Below are positions 44,934 to 53,392 of a DNA stretch of 64,000 nt, in pieces. How positions within the stretch are numbered: the stretch's first letter is position 1; the number at the start of each line of letters is the position of its first letter. The DNA comes from JAUIJL01 sp965366625 (GTDB lineage: Bacteria; Acidobacteriota; Thermoanaerobaculia; Multivoradales; J023), in NCBI GenBank assembly GCA_965366625.1, contig CBDUGP010000001.1:124001-188000 (forward strand), read 5' to 3'. The notes under the pieces were generated by a model. It saw only the letters and a program-made list of their open reading frames with translations. It was not told the origin of the DNA and made no database searches. The translations under genes and the position numbers were made by a program.

Positions 44934-45140
44934 AACAAAGCTCCGTGGCACGAAAGGGCGGGGCAGAAGTATCGCTCGAGGTCGGGGAGAGCAATGACGG
45001 AAAGGTCGATTTCTGCCCGGCAACTTAGATTTGTCACCGAACGACACCCATGCCGGCGGTGTTCAACAAGAAGTATAACGCCGGAGCTTTTCGAAACAAG
45101 GCGGGAGCGGGGCGGTTTGGTTCTCGTTCCGCTGGGCGGG

Positions 45141-46253
45141 TCAGTGGCGAGTGGAGAAGACCTGAAGCAGCTGATCTCGGAAGCTTTTCTCTCGATCGAC
45201 CGCGCGTTGGAATTCCTCTTTGGCCAGGAAAAGCAGCTCGGTGTGACCTGCCGCGATGGCTGTTGCGTTGCGGGGTTGGCCGGTCATCAAGGCCATTTCA
45301 CCGAAAAATTGACCCGATTCGAGAACAGCTAGCTCGAGTCCCTCGGGGTCGTCGATGATGCGCACGGCTCCCGAGCGAATGATGAAAAATCCGTGACCGG
45401 TTTCCCCTTCGCGGAAGATCACCTCGCCGGGCCCGAAGGCGCGTCGGCGCATTTGTTCGGCAATTTCCGTCAGGCCGCCCGGGCTGTGTGCGGCAAAGGC
45501 TGGAACCTTGGACAGGAACTCGCAGATCTCCAAGGATTCACCCACCCGAATATCCGAGACGATTCGACCATCGACCATGTTGACGATCCGGTCCGCCACG
45601 TCGAGGATGCGGTTGTCGTGGGTCACCAGCAGGGTGGAGGTTTTTTGCTCGTGGGCCAGCTGTTGCAACAGTTCGATCACCTGTCGGCCGGTCTCCGCGT
45701 CGAGCGCGGCGGTCGGCTCGTCGGCGAGGATCAATCCCGGTCGGTGGGCGAGGGCTCGGGCCACCGCGACCCGCTGGCGTTGGCCGCCGGAAAGGGCCTC
45801 GGGTTTGTGGCCCATGCGGTCGCCGAGGCCCACGGCACCGAGCATTTCTTTGGCCCTGCGTTCGACCTCTTGGCGAGTGCCGCCGTGCAGCTCCAGAGCC
45901 AGCCTTACGTTTTGTAGGGCGGTCAGAGACTCAAATAGGTTGTGGGCCTGAAAGATGAATCCGAGACGTCGTCGGATCTCTACTCGGCCCTGCTCATCGA
46001 GCCCCTTGAGCTGCCGCCCCAAGACTTTGAGGTTGCCGCTTTGGAGGGATCGAAGGGCGCCGATCAAGGTCAGCAGGGTCGTTTTGCCGGACCCTGACGG
46101 ACCGGTCATGAGCACGATTTCTCCCGGCTCGAGATGGAAGTAGACATTGAAGAGCACGGGCATAGGTAGGTCGGCGGAGCCGAAGTCGTGGCTAACGGAT
46201 TCGGCCGACACGACCTGCTCGTCGGTGGGCAGGCTGAGAAAACGCTCGGTCAT
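45141..46253 (-). CDS. DevA/MacB-type ABC ATPase with C-terminal cyclic nucleotide-binding domain
   Basis: 370 aa. Residues 14-240 are a canonical ABC ATPase of the DevA/LolD/MacB type: Walker A GPSGSGKT (51-58), signature LSGGQ (154-158), Walker B LILADEP (174-180), H-loop LLVTHD (H212). Residues 245-365 form a CAP/cNMP-binding domain: FGPGEVIFREGETGHGFF, the phosphate-binding cassette FGEMAL (317-322) and PRNAT (327-331), including the Glu and Arg that bind ribose and phosphate in CAP and PKA. The fusion implies export gated by cAMP, c-di-GMP or a related ligand. ATG 46253 lies 1 nt after the stop of the permease gene; the order permease-permease-ATPase and an adaptor gene upstream identify a DevBCA-type exporter. 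Confidence 0.9.
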   Translation of the reverse strand: MTERFLSLPTDEQVVSAESVSHDFGSADLPMPVLFNVYFHLEPGEIVLMTGPSGSGKTTLLTLIGALRSLQSGNLKVLGRQLKGLDEQGRVEIRRRLGFIFQAHNLFESLTALQNVRLALELHGGTRQEVERRAKEMLGAVGLGDRMGHKPEALSGGQRQRVAVARALAHRPGLILADEPTAALDAETGRQVIELLQQLAHEQKTSTLLVTHDNRILDVADRIVNMVDGRIVSDIRVGESLEICEFLSKVPAFAAHSPGGLTEIAEQMRRRAFGPGEVIFREGETGHGFFIIRSGAVRIIDDPEGLELAVLESGQFFGEMALMTGQPRNATAIAAGHTELLFLAKEEFQRAVDREKSFRDQLLQVFSTRH

Positions 46254-46254
46254 G

Positions 46255-47451
46255 TTAGAAAACCTCCGCTGGATCGGCCGCCAGGGCCTTACGGATCGCC
46301 AAACGTCCGGCAACTCCACACATCAATACCGTGGCCACGGCCACGCAAGCCATCCGGAACGTAGTCATGCGAAATACCAGGCCGGTGAGATCTTCGAGGG
46401 CCCAAAAGGCCAATCCGCCGATCGGCAACCCGACCCCGAGAGCGCAGACCGCCATGATCAATCCCTGATGCCAAGCCAAGCGGATGAGGAAAGAGCCGGG
46501 ATAACCCATGGCCTTGAGGGTTGAGAATTGGGGCAATTGGTCGACCACATCGGTGAACAGCACTTGATAACAAACGATCAATCCGATCACGAAACCCACC
46601 GTCAGGCCGATACCAAAGACACCGCCGACCGGTTGGTTGCGGGTCCAGAATCCGTGAATTTCGGCTTTGAGGGCGGCAGGGGTCAAGATCACCACGTCGT
46701 CGAGCAAACGTGCTGACAGAGCCTGCGCCACGTTTTTTGGGGAATGCCCCGCAGCTACCTTGAGCAATCCAAATTCGACCCGGTCCAATGGGTCTGATGC
46801 TCCGGCGGCGCCGCGGCTCGGGCTGTCGGTTCCGCGCCCGCCCGTAGCTCTGAAGCAGCGGCGAAAGGTCAGGTGGCTGGTCACCAGGGTGGCGTTGAGC
46901 TGGAGGTCGGGGCCGACGGCGAAGTCGTCGATCACCAGCAGCTTACGATCTTGCAGCTCCCCCTCGACCCCGGCGAAGAGGCCGCCGTAGGAGTCTCTGA
47001 GCTTGCGATCGACCAAGGCGGTGTCGAGGCGGGTCAAGAGCCGCCCCTTGGTGGCCAGCTCCGGGTCCTTGAAAACTTGGGTTGCGGGATCGAATGCGAC
47101 CACCCGGATCAGATTCCGCTGGGCGAGGCCACTGCTCGACCATTTGCCGATGCGCTCGAAGTAGATCGGGTGAGCCGAGGTGACCCCGGGGATCGCCAAG
47201 CTTTGGCTCAGGCGTTCCCGTGGAAAAGGGTTGGGCGGATTCATATCGTCCTTATGACGGCTGACCATGATCAAGTCGGCGTCAAAGGCGTCGATCCATA
47301 GGGTGGAGCTGTCGTAAACCGCGAATAGGAAGCCGAGTTCGACGATCATCAGCAGAACCGCGAAGGCAATGCCGGCCACGGCGGCGACGAAGCGCCGACG
47401 ATCATGGGTCAACGACCGCCAGGCAAGGGCGAGGGCCGTGCCGGATCTCAT
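46255..47451 (-). CDS. DevC-type ABC transporter permease (second)
   Basis: 398-aa FtsX/MacB-like inner-membrane permease: one N-terminal membrane helix (about 21-45), a large periplasmic domain (about 46-270), and three C-terminal helices (about 278-300, 325-350, 355-390). The C-terminus ends KALAADPAEVF, as is common in DevC proteins. Its stop abuts the ATPase start (1-nt gap) and it follows a paralogous permease by 13 nt. Two non-identical permeases suggest a heterodimeric exporter rather than the homodimer of DevBCA. Confidence 0.87.
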   Translation of the reverse strand: MRSGTALALAWRSLTHDRRRFVAAVAGIAFAVLLMIVELGFLFAVYDSSTLWIDAFDADLIMVSRHKDDMNPPNPFPRERLSQSLAIPGVTSAHPIYFERIGKWSSSGLAQRNLIRVVAFDPATQVFKDPELATKGRLLTRLDTALVDRKLRDSYGGLFAGVEGELQDRKLLVIDDFAVGPDLQLNATLVTSHLTFRRCFRATGGRGTDSPSRGAAGASDPLDRVEFGLLKVAAGHSPKNVAQALSARLLDDVVILTPAALKAEIHGFWTRNQPVGGVFGIGLTVGFVIGLIVCYQVLFTDVVDQLPQFSTLKAMGYPGSFLIRLAWHQGLIMAVCALGVGLPIGGLAFWALEDLTGLVFRMTTFRMACVAVATVLMCGVAGRLAIRKALAADPAEVF

Positions 47452-47464
47452 GGGTCGAAGGGCC

Positions 47465-48595
47465 TCAAAAGAGCTCCGCGGGATCGGCCGAGCAAACCCG
47501 TCGGCCGGCGGGAACGGCGCCCAAACAGCACATGATCAGGCTCAGGACGAGCACCAGACCGGCGAGCCCAAAGCCCAGGTCCACGGGCAGGCGGGTCAGA
47601 TCTCGAACGCCTTTGAACAAAACAAGTGTGATCAAGGTGGCCGGCACGTAGGCCAAGAGAGCGTAGAGCAAGCCTTGCTCGGTGATCAGCCAATGGACTT
47701 TCCGGCGGCTGAAGCCGAGGGCTTGTAGGGTGGCCAGCTCCGAGCGCCGGCTGGTGACCTCCGAGGCCAGGATTTGAAACAAGATCATCGCCCCGACCCA
47801 CAGGGCGACCACCACGCCGGAGGTGAACATCAAACCGATCGGGCGCTCTCGCATGAAGAAGCGTCGATCCTGAGCTTTGATTTGAGAGCGGGTCCAAACG
47901 GTGACCCCTTCCGGCAGGCGTTTTTGGAGTTCGGCGCGCACCCACTCCGGATCAGCGGTCGTCTCGAGATGGATCAATCCCACTTGAAGCTGTCGGCCGC
48001 GACCCGCCGCAAACAGACGGTCGAAGGTTTGGCGGCTGGTGAGCACGATGCCTTGGGCCGTGAATCCCGCTCCCCACGAGAACTCTCCTGCCACCGTCAA
48101 ACGTCGACGGGCCATTTCGGAGATCGTGCCCGGGGGATTTTCGCCGAGAATCGGATGGGAAGCTCGATCGAAGAGCACCGTATCCAATTTGTGCAGCACG
48201 CCGAGCTGTGCATTGGCCTCGGCCGAGCGCAGGCGGGCCTTCTGCGGTTCGAGACCCACCGCCAGAGTGTCGTAGGAACGGCCGGTTTCCGGATTGCGCC
48301 AGGTGGCCGGCGCAATGCCCACGGGCGACACGCCGGCGACCCCTTCGACGGCGTCCGCACGTTGCAAGAGATCCTGAGCGAAGTGGTGGGACTCGAGGAT
48401 GTAGCTATACCTGGACGAGGTGATGGCGAACTCGAAATCCATCAAGTCCAGGACTCGCATGGAGGAGATTCGGCATGCGTCGTAGAAGCCGAGCTGCATG
48501 TAGAGCAAAACGATGGCGACCACGACCCCGGCAAGGGCGGCGGCGGTCCGTGCTCGGCGATGTTTAAGGTCGTTCCAGGGTAGGTGGACGGCCAT
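47465..48595 (-). CDS. DevC-type ABC transporter permease (first)
   Basis: 376 aa, same architecture as its neighbour: N-terminal helix (about 16-38), a periplasmic domain (about 40-260) and three C-terminal helices beginning near MFTSGVVVALWVGAMILFQ and ending with VLVLSLIMCCLGAVPAG; the tail reads SADPAELF. It lies 9 nt after the adaptor gene stop and 13 nt before the second permease. Confidence 0.87.
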   Translation of the reverse strand: MAVHLPWNDLKHRRARTAAALAGVVVAIVLLYMQLGFYDACRISSMRVLDLMDFEFAITSSRYSYILESHHFAQDLLQRADAVEGVAGVSPVGIAPATWRNPETGRSYDTLAVGLEPQKARLRSAEANAQLGVLHKLDTVLFDRASHPILGENPPGTISEMARRRLTVAGEFSWGAGFTAQGIVLTSRQTFDRLFAAGRGRQLQVGLIHLETTADPEWVRAELQKRLPEGVTVWTRSQIKAQDRRFFMRERPIGLMFTSGVVVALWVGAMILFQILASEVTSRRSELATLQALGFSRRKVHWLITEQGLLYALLAYVPATLITLVLFKGVRDLTRLPVDLGFGLAGLVLVLSLIMCCLGAVPAGRRVCSADPAELF

Positions 48596-48604
48596 GATCA
48601 GCCC

Positions 48605-49639
48605 TCAGGGGTCGGTCTTGCCGCCCGTGTCGATAAGGGCCGTTTCGATAAGAACGTCCACTTGCAAATGCACGAAATCGTCGGCGATTTCGGGTTGGTC
48701 GAGCAGGATCCGCATTTCGACGACCCTGGCATCCGTGTCGCTGCGGGGATCGGTATCGTAGACCTCGTTGCGCTGGATCAGATCGGCGATTTGCTCGACT
48801 CGGCCGGTGAGTGGGGCCGGAAGGGCCGGACTGGAGATGGTCGCCTTTTGACCGAGTTCGACAAATCGGACATCGGTTTCATAGACCTCGGCCACGGCCA
48901 TCATGCGTTGGACGGCCCCGAGACTGAGAATCGGCGCCCGATCCGTGGCCTCGCCCTCCCAGGCTCGGATGTCGAGAATCCTTCCCGCCATGGGAGCTCG
49001 CAACTCGCTCTGCTCCAGCAGAGCCGTGGTCTGTGCCAGTGTCGACTCGGCGGTGGCCAATTGGGCGCGGGCCTCGGTGATCGCCAGCCGCCGTTCCATA
49101 GACTCTTGATCCAAAGCGGCTTGGGCGTTGGCAAGCTCGGCGTGGGCTTGGTCGACCACCGTTTGTTGGTGCTCCAGATCCCGGGCCGGCACGACCTCTT
49201 CCTCCACCAACGCCCGGGTCCGGATGAGGTCACTTTGCGCCAGCTTGAGGCCGGCTGCCGCGCGATCGAGAGTGGTCCTCCGGGTCGCGATCGCCGCCGG
49301 TCGAAGCTTGATGTTGCGCTCCAGGCGCTTGCGACTCTCGGTCACCCGGGCCTCGGCGGCTTGGCGAGCGGCCGAACGCTCGGCGAAGCTTTCGAGACGG
49401 GCCAGCACCTCGCCCTGGTCGACGTCCTGACCCTCGCGAACTCGCAGCTCGTGGATCCGATCTCCGGGCGGTGCTCCGACCTCCACGATGCCGTCACCGG
49501 GCTCCAAACGCCCCAACGCCGCCACCGCCTCGGGTGGGCCCTCGTTGTGCGGTGTTGGAGCCGCTCGGTCGGTGGCTGCGCACGCCGAGAGCAAGCAGCC
49601 GAGCACCGCTGCGATCCCTACGTGAAGACTTTTTTGCAT
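48605..49639 (-). CDS. DevB/HlyD-type adaptor lipoprotein of the ABC exporter
   Basis: 344-aa periplasmic adaptor. Start is ATG 49639, giving a lipoprotein signal (LHVGIAAVLGCLLSAC, lipobox LSAC near residue 18); the frame runs to 50071 but inside aidB. The protein has the barrel-sandwich motif PPGDRIHELRVREGQDVDQGEVLARLE, a long Arg/Ala/Glu-rich coiled coil (about 75-195), LRAPMAGRILDIRAWEGE and beta-barrel strands. It links the two permeases to an outer-membrane channel; no TolC gene is present in this operon. Confidence 0.88.
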   Translation of the reverse strand: MQKSLHVGIAAVLGCLLSACAATDRAAPTPHNEGPPEAVAALGRLEPGDGIVEVGAPPGDRIHELRVREGQDVDQGEVLARLESFAERSAARQAAEARVTESRKRLERNIKLRPAAIATRRTTLDRAAAGLKLAQSDLIRTRALVEEEVVPARDLEHQQTVVDQAHAELANAQAALDQESMERRLAITEARAQLATAESTLAQTTALLEQSELRAPMAGRILDIRAWEGEATDRAPILSLGAVQRMMAVAEVYETDVRFVELGQKATISSPALPAPLTGRVEQIADLIQRNEVYDTDPRSDTDARVVEMRILLDQPEIADDFVHLQVDVLIETALIDTGGKTDP

Positions 49640-49698
49640 GGGCGAATGATACCCGATCCCTGAGCCCAGTCGAAGGGTTTGACGGATTGCGAAACGGC

Positions 49699-51327
49699 CT
49701 ATTCCTCTCGCCAGGCGCGGTCCAAGATCTTGTGCGCATCCGCGGGCGCGGCGGTCGCACCGAAGCAAAAACCACGATCTTCTCCCAGCCGAGCGTCGAG
49801 AAAGGCTTGGGCCACGAAGGGTGGGCTGAAACGCAGCAGCAGGCTGGCTTGAAGGGTGATCGCCAGACGTTCGACCCAGCCCCGGGCAGCCGCAGGGTGG
49901 GGTGGTCGACCGGTGGTGAGCTGAGCCTTGAGCAGGCCAATTTCGCGGTCGAGCCGAGGATCCATGGCCGACGCGCAAGAGATTTCGGCCATCAAGGCTG
50001 CGGCCGTATCGGGCTGACGTCCCAATGCGCGCAAGACGTCGAGACACATGACGTTGCCCGAGCCTTCCCAAATCGAGTTGACGGGCATCTCACGGTATAA
50101 CCGGGGAAGCATGGAGTCTTCCACATAGCCGTTGCCCCCCAGGCACTCCATGGCCTCGGCCACGGCGGCGATGCCCCGTTTGCAGACCCAATATTTGGCG
50201 ATCGCCGTCGCCACCCGGCGGAAGGCCTGCTCCTGCGGTGAGTCGGAGTCGTAGGCGTGGGCGAGGCGCAACATCAGCACGGTGGCGGCTTCGCTTTCCA
50301 AGGCCAGGTCGGTGAGCACCGAGATCATCAACGGTTGCTCCCTCAGGCGGCTGCCGAAAGCGTGGCGGTGGCTGGTGTGATGCAAGGCTCGGCAAAGCGC
50401 TTGGCGCATCAGGCCCGCGGATCCGGAGACGCAATCGAGGCGGGTGTGGGAGACCATGTCGAGGATGGTGGCGATGCCGCGTCCTTCGTCGCCGATGCGC
50501 TGGGCCCAGGTGTCGTGGTATTCGATTTCACTGGAGGCGTTGGAGCGATTGCCGAGCTTGTCTTTCAGCCGTTGGATCAAGAAGGTATTGCGGCTGCCGT
50601 CGTCGAGAAGGCGGGGCACCAAGAAACAAGTCAAACCCCGGTCGGTTTGGGCCAGGGTCAAGAATCCGTCGCACATGGGGGCCGAGCAGAACCATTTGTG
50701 ACCGGTCAGCCTGTAGATGTCCTTGCCCGCGACCACGGCGCGGGTGGTATTGGCCCGCACGTCGGATCCGCCTTGTTTTTCGGTCATCGCCATGCCCATC
50801 AAGGCCCCGTGCTTGGCGCCGGTGGGTAGGGATCGCGGGTCGTAGCTCGTGGAGGTGAGGTGCGGGATCCAGGCCTCCGCGACGGCGGGTTCGTGTCGGA
50901 GGGCCGGCACCGCCGAGAAGGTCATGGTGAGCGGGCAGAGCACCCCGGCCTCCGCCTGGGTGAATAGGTAGTGTTTGGCCACCCGCGCCACATGGGCTCC
51001 AAATTTGGCATGAGTCCAGGGCAGGGAGTGAATCTCGGCCCGCACGCCGATCGACATCAACTCATGCCAGGCGGGATGAAATTCCACATGATCGATCCGG
51101 TGGCCGAACCGATCATGGGTGTGAAGCTCGGGTGAATGGCGGTTGGCGAGCCGGCCGAGTTCGCGGATTCTCGCCTGCCCTGCGAGTTTTCCGAGCTGTC
51201 GAATTTCGTCCACAGCCCAATCCGCGTCGAATCGAGCCAAACCCTCAAAAAGAGCAGGGTCCTGCTCTAAGAGATCAACGTCGCCGAGAGGGGGGCATTG
51301 GTTCAAAACTCTGTGGGTGGGCAGCAT
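49699..51327 (-). CDS. aidB: AidB-type acyl-CoA dehydrogenase
   Basis: 542 aa, the size of E. coli AidB. Diagnostic segments: MTEKQGGSDVRANTTRA (flavin/substrate region), GHKWFCSAPMCDGFL, RLKDKLGNRSNASSEIEYH, ECLGGNGYVEDSMLPRLYRE and VNSIWEGSGNVMCLDVLRA. AidB is a flavoprotein of the adaptive response to alkylating agents that binds DNA through its C-terminal domain; enzymatic role unclear. Start is ATG 51327. The DevB-like adaptor starts 60 nt downstream on the same strand, so aidB may be the first gene of the exporter operon, an unusual context. Confidence 0.9.
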   Translation of the reverse strand: MLPTHRVLNQCPPLGDVDLLEQDPALFEGLARFDADWAVDEIRQLGKLAGQARIRELGRLANRHSPELHTHDRFGHRIDHVEFHPAWHELMSIGVRAEIHSLPWTHAKFGAHVARVAKHYLFTQAEAGVLCPLTMTFSAVPALRHEPAVAEAWIPHLTSTSYDPRSLPTGAKHGALMGMAMTEKQGGSDVRANTTRAVVAGKDIYRLTGHKWFCSAPMCDGFLTLAQTDRGLTCFLVPRLLDDGSRNTFLIQRLKDKLGNRSNASSEIEYHDTWAQRIGDEGRGIATILDMVSHTRLDCVSGSAGLMRQALCRALHHTSHRHAFGSRLREQPLMISVLTDLALESEAATVLMLRLAHAYDSDSPQEQAFRRVATAIAKYWVCKRGIAAVAEAMECLGGNGYVEDSMLPRLYREMPVNSIWEGSGNVMCLDVLRALGRQPDTAAALMAEISCASAMDPRLDREIGLLKAQLTTGRPPHPAAARGWVERLAITLQASLLLRFSPPFVAQAFLDARLGEDRGFCFGATAAPADAHKILDRAWREE

Positions 51328-51533
51328 CGGTATTTCCAGGGTCGAAAAGAGGGACGGGACGGGGCTGGAAGGGATAAGTATATAAGTCTACCTTTGGGAA
51401 GGTCCGCGGATCTCGGCGCTGAATGTCGCGCTTGTAGGAGAGAGAGTGTTTTGAATTCATGGAATCGAGGATTTCGGGGTCTGTGGCACACGTCCGCGAC
51501 CCAGTCCTCAGTCGATCTTTTTAGGAGATGGTT

Positions 51534-53309
51534 ATGTTTGCACGTGCTTCGACTCCCACGGCCTTGATGGCCGTGTCTTTGGTGACCCTGTCGGTTTTGG
51601 CGGTAAATCCTGCTCAAGCCAAGAAGCTGCCCGATACCCACAGCCTTGAAAAGGCCGCTCGATCTGAGCAAAAGCTCATGCGTCGAGGCTCGGAGCACAT
51701 CGATCTCGCCACGGGCGCTGTGGTGGCCATGGGCAATCTGCGCTATGCCGTCGACCCCGGCTCTCCGGAGCAGATGGCCCGCCAATTCTTGGGCGATCAC
51801 GCCTCCCGGCTAGGGCTTCGGGATCCCCAAACCCACGATTTACGCTTGCATGCCGTGCGTGAGGGCCTGAGCGGCACGACCGTACGTTTTCATCAATTCG
51901 TTGGCGACATTCCCGTTTACCGCGGTGAGATTGCCGTGACCTTCAACCGTGACGGCGAGGTTCGCACTGTGGCCAGCGCCTATCGGGTCCGGGCTGCCTT
52001 GCCGGCCGAAGCGCAAAACCTGGCCCAGGTCGACGCCGCCGCCGCTGAGGAAGCCGCGCTGACCTATTTGGGGGTTGGCCTGAGCACGGGCCTTGAAGCG
52101 CGGCTGACCGCCGGCCTGCTAACCGGTCCCACCGTTGACGTACTCAATGGACGCAGCTACTTGGCCCATGAGGTGGACTTCCGAGGTGACGGACCGCTGC
52201 ACGGTTGGAAGATCCTGGTGCATGCCACGACCGGTGAGGTGGCGCGAGCGGTGGACACCAACTTTTATGCCACCGGCTCGGGCCGTGCTTTCCTGCCGGA
52301 CCCGTTGTCGTCTGCCACGGCGTCGTATGGCGATTCCGGTTTTACCGACGGCAGCGATGCGGACACCGCCGAGATGACGGCCGAGTCGCCGATGATCAGC
52401 CTGCTCGACATCACCGAAAGCTCCGGGACTTTCACCTTCGTGGGTCCGTGGGCCGAGCTGGTGGATTGGGATAGTCCATTTAATGGCGATTTCTCCCAAA
52501 ATAGCTCCACCTGGGATTTTACCCGCGAGGCGGATGCCTTTGAGGCCGTGAATACCTACTACCACATCGATACTTATATGCGTTATTTGAACGTGCTGCT
52601 GGGTTTGGACATTCGCCCGTACCAATACGCGACCGGCGTTCGATTCGACCCGTCCGGTTTCAGCGGTGCCGACAATTCTTCATACAGCAGCGGTACCGGT
52701 CGGTTGCGCTTCGGTGAAGGTGGCGTGGACGACGCCGAAGATGCCGACGTGGTGATCCACGAGCTCGGCCACGGTTTGCACGATTGGGTGACCTCGGGTG
52801 GCTTGTCACAAAACCAAGGGCTGAGCGAGGGCGTCGGCGACTATGCCGCGGTGGCCTACAGCCGCGGTTTTGGCGGTCAGTGGGAACCGGCAGATCCCCA
52901 ATACAATTGGACGTTCAGCTGGGACGGCCATAATCCGTTTTGGGGTGGTCGGGTGACCAATTGGAACGATACCCGGACCTATCCGGCGAACCTCACCGGC
53001 AGCATCCACTCCGATGGCCAATTCTGGTCTTCGTGCAATATCGATATCTACGAGCAAATCGGCGCGCCGAAGGCGGATTCTGCACATTGGGAAGGCCTCG
53101 GCCGGACCGGCGGCAATACCAACCAAGAGCAAGCCGCCCAGGCGGTAATGGATGCGGCGACCGATCTGGGTTATTCCTCGGCGGACTTGCAAACCATGTT
53201 CAACGTTTACGACGGCTGCGGATATTCGGTGACCGTGGACTTCGGCGAGCTATTTGCCGACGGTTTCGAGTCCGAAGATTTGAGCAGTTGGTCGAGAGTC
53301 GTGCCTTGA
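51534..53309 (+). CDS. Secreted M36-like (fungalysin-type) metalloprotease
   Basis: 591 aa. Signal peptide residues 1-29, ending in NPAQA. An FTP-type propeptide domain follows (about 75-150: VREGLSGTTVRFHQFVGDIP, then VYRGEIAVTFNRDGEV). The catalytic zinc site is HELGH (H409, E410, H413) with the third ligand E432 in GLSEGVGDY, a gluzincin arrangement like M36. The C-terminus has the short tag FADGFESEDLSSWS, found at the ends of many secreted proteins in related bacteria. Start is ATG 51534, 6 nt after AGGAG; ATG 51528 directly abuts it and is unlikely. It stands alone between aidB and the ECF sigma gene. Confidence 0.85.
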   Translation: MFARASTPTALMAVSLVTLSVLAVNPAQAKKLPDTHSLEKAARSEQKLMRRGSEHIDLATGAVVAMGNLRYAVDPGSPEQMARQFLGDHASRLGLRDPQTHDLRLHAVREGLSGTTVRFHQFVGDIPVYRGEIAVTFNRDGEVRTVASAYRVRAALPAEAQNLAQVDAAAAEEAALTYLGVGLSTGLEARLTAGLLTGPTVDVLNGRSYLAHEVDFRGDGPLHGWKILVHATTGEVARAVDTNFYATGSGRAFLPDPLSSATASYGDSGFTDGSDADTAEMTAESPMISLLDITESSGTFTFVGPWAELVDWDSPFNGDFSQNSSTWDFTREADAFEAVNTYYHIDTYMRYLNVLLGLDIRPYQYATGVRFDPSGFSGADNSSYSSGTGRLRFGEGGVDDAEDADVVIHELGHGLHDWVTSGGLSQNQGLSEGVGDYAAVAYSRGFGGQWEPADPQYNWTFSWDGHNPFWGGRVTNWNDTRTYPANLTGSIHSDGQFWSSCNIDIYEQIGAPKADSAHWEGLGRTGGNTNQEQAAQAVMDAATDLGYSSADLQTMFNVYDGCGYSVTVDFGELFADGFESEDLSSWSRVVP

Positions 53310-53370
53310 TCCGCGGAGAGGTCGAACCAAGGGCCTTTTAGACAGCCCCGATCGGCACCTGATACATGAG

Positions 53371-53392
53371 GGCGGTCAATTGGCGACCGCCT
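53371..53392. terminator. Possible bidirectional terminator between convergent genes
   Basis: GGCGGTC (53371-53377) pairs with GACCGCC (53385-53391) about 60 nt after the protease stop; it overlaps the 3' end of the sigma-factor gene. Only two T follow, so termination would be weak. Confidence 0.3.

Noticed and set aside
49640..50071. Extended frame upstream of the DevB-like lipoprotein
   Set aside because: It lies inside aidB on the same strand and would move the signal peptide into the middle of the protein.
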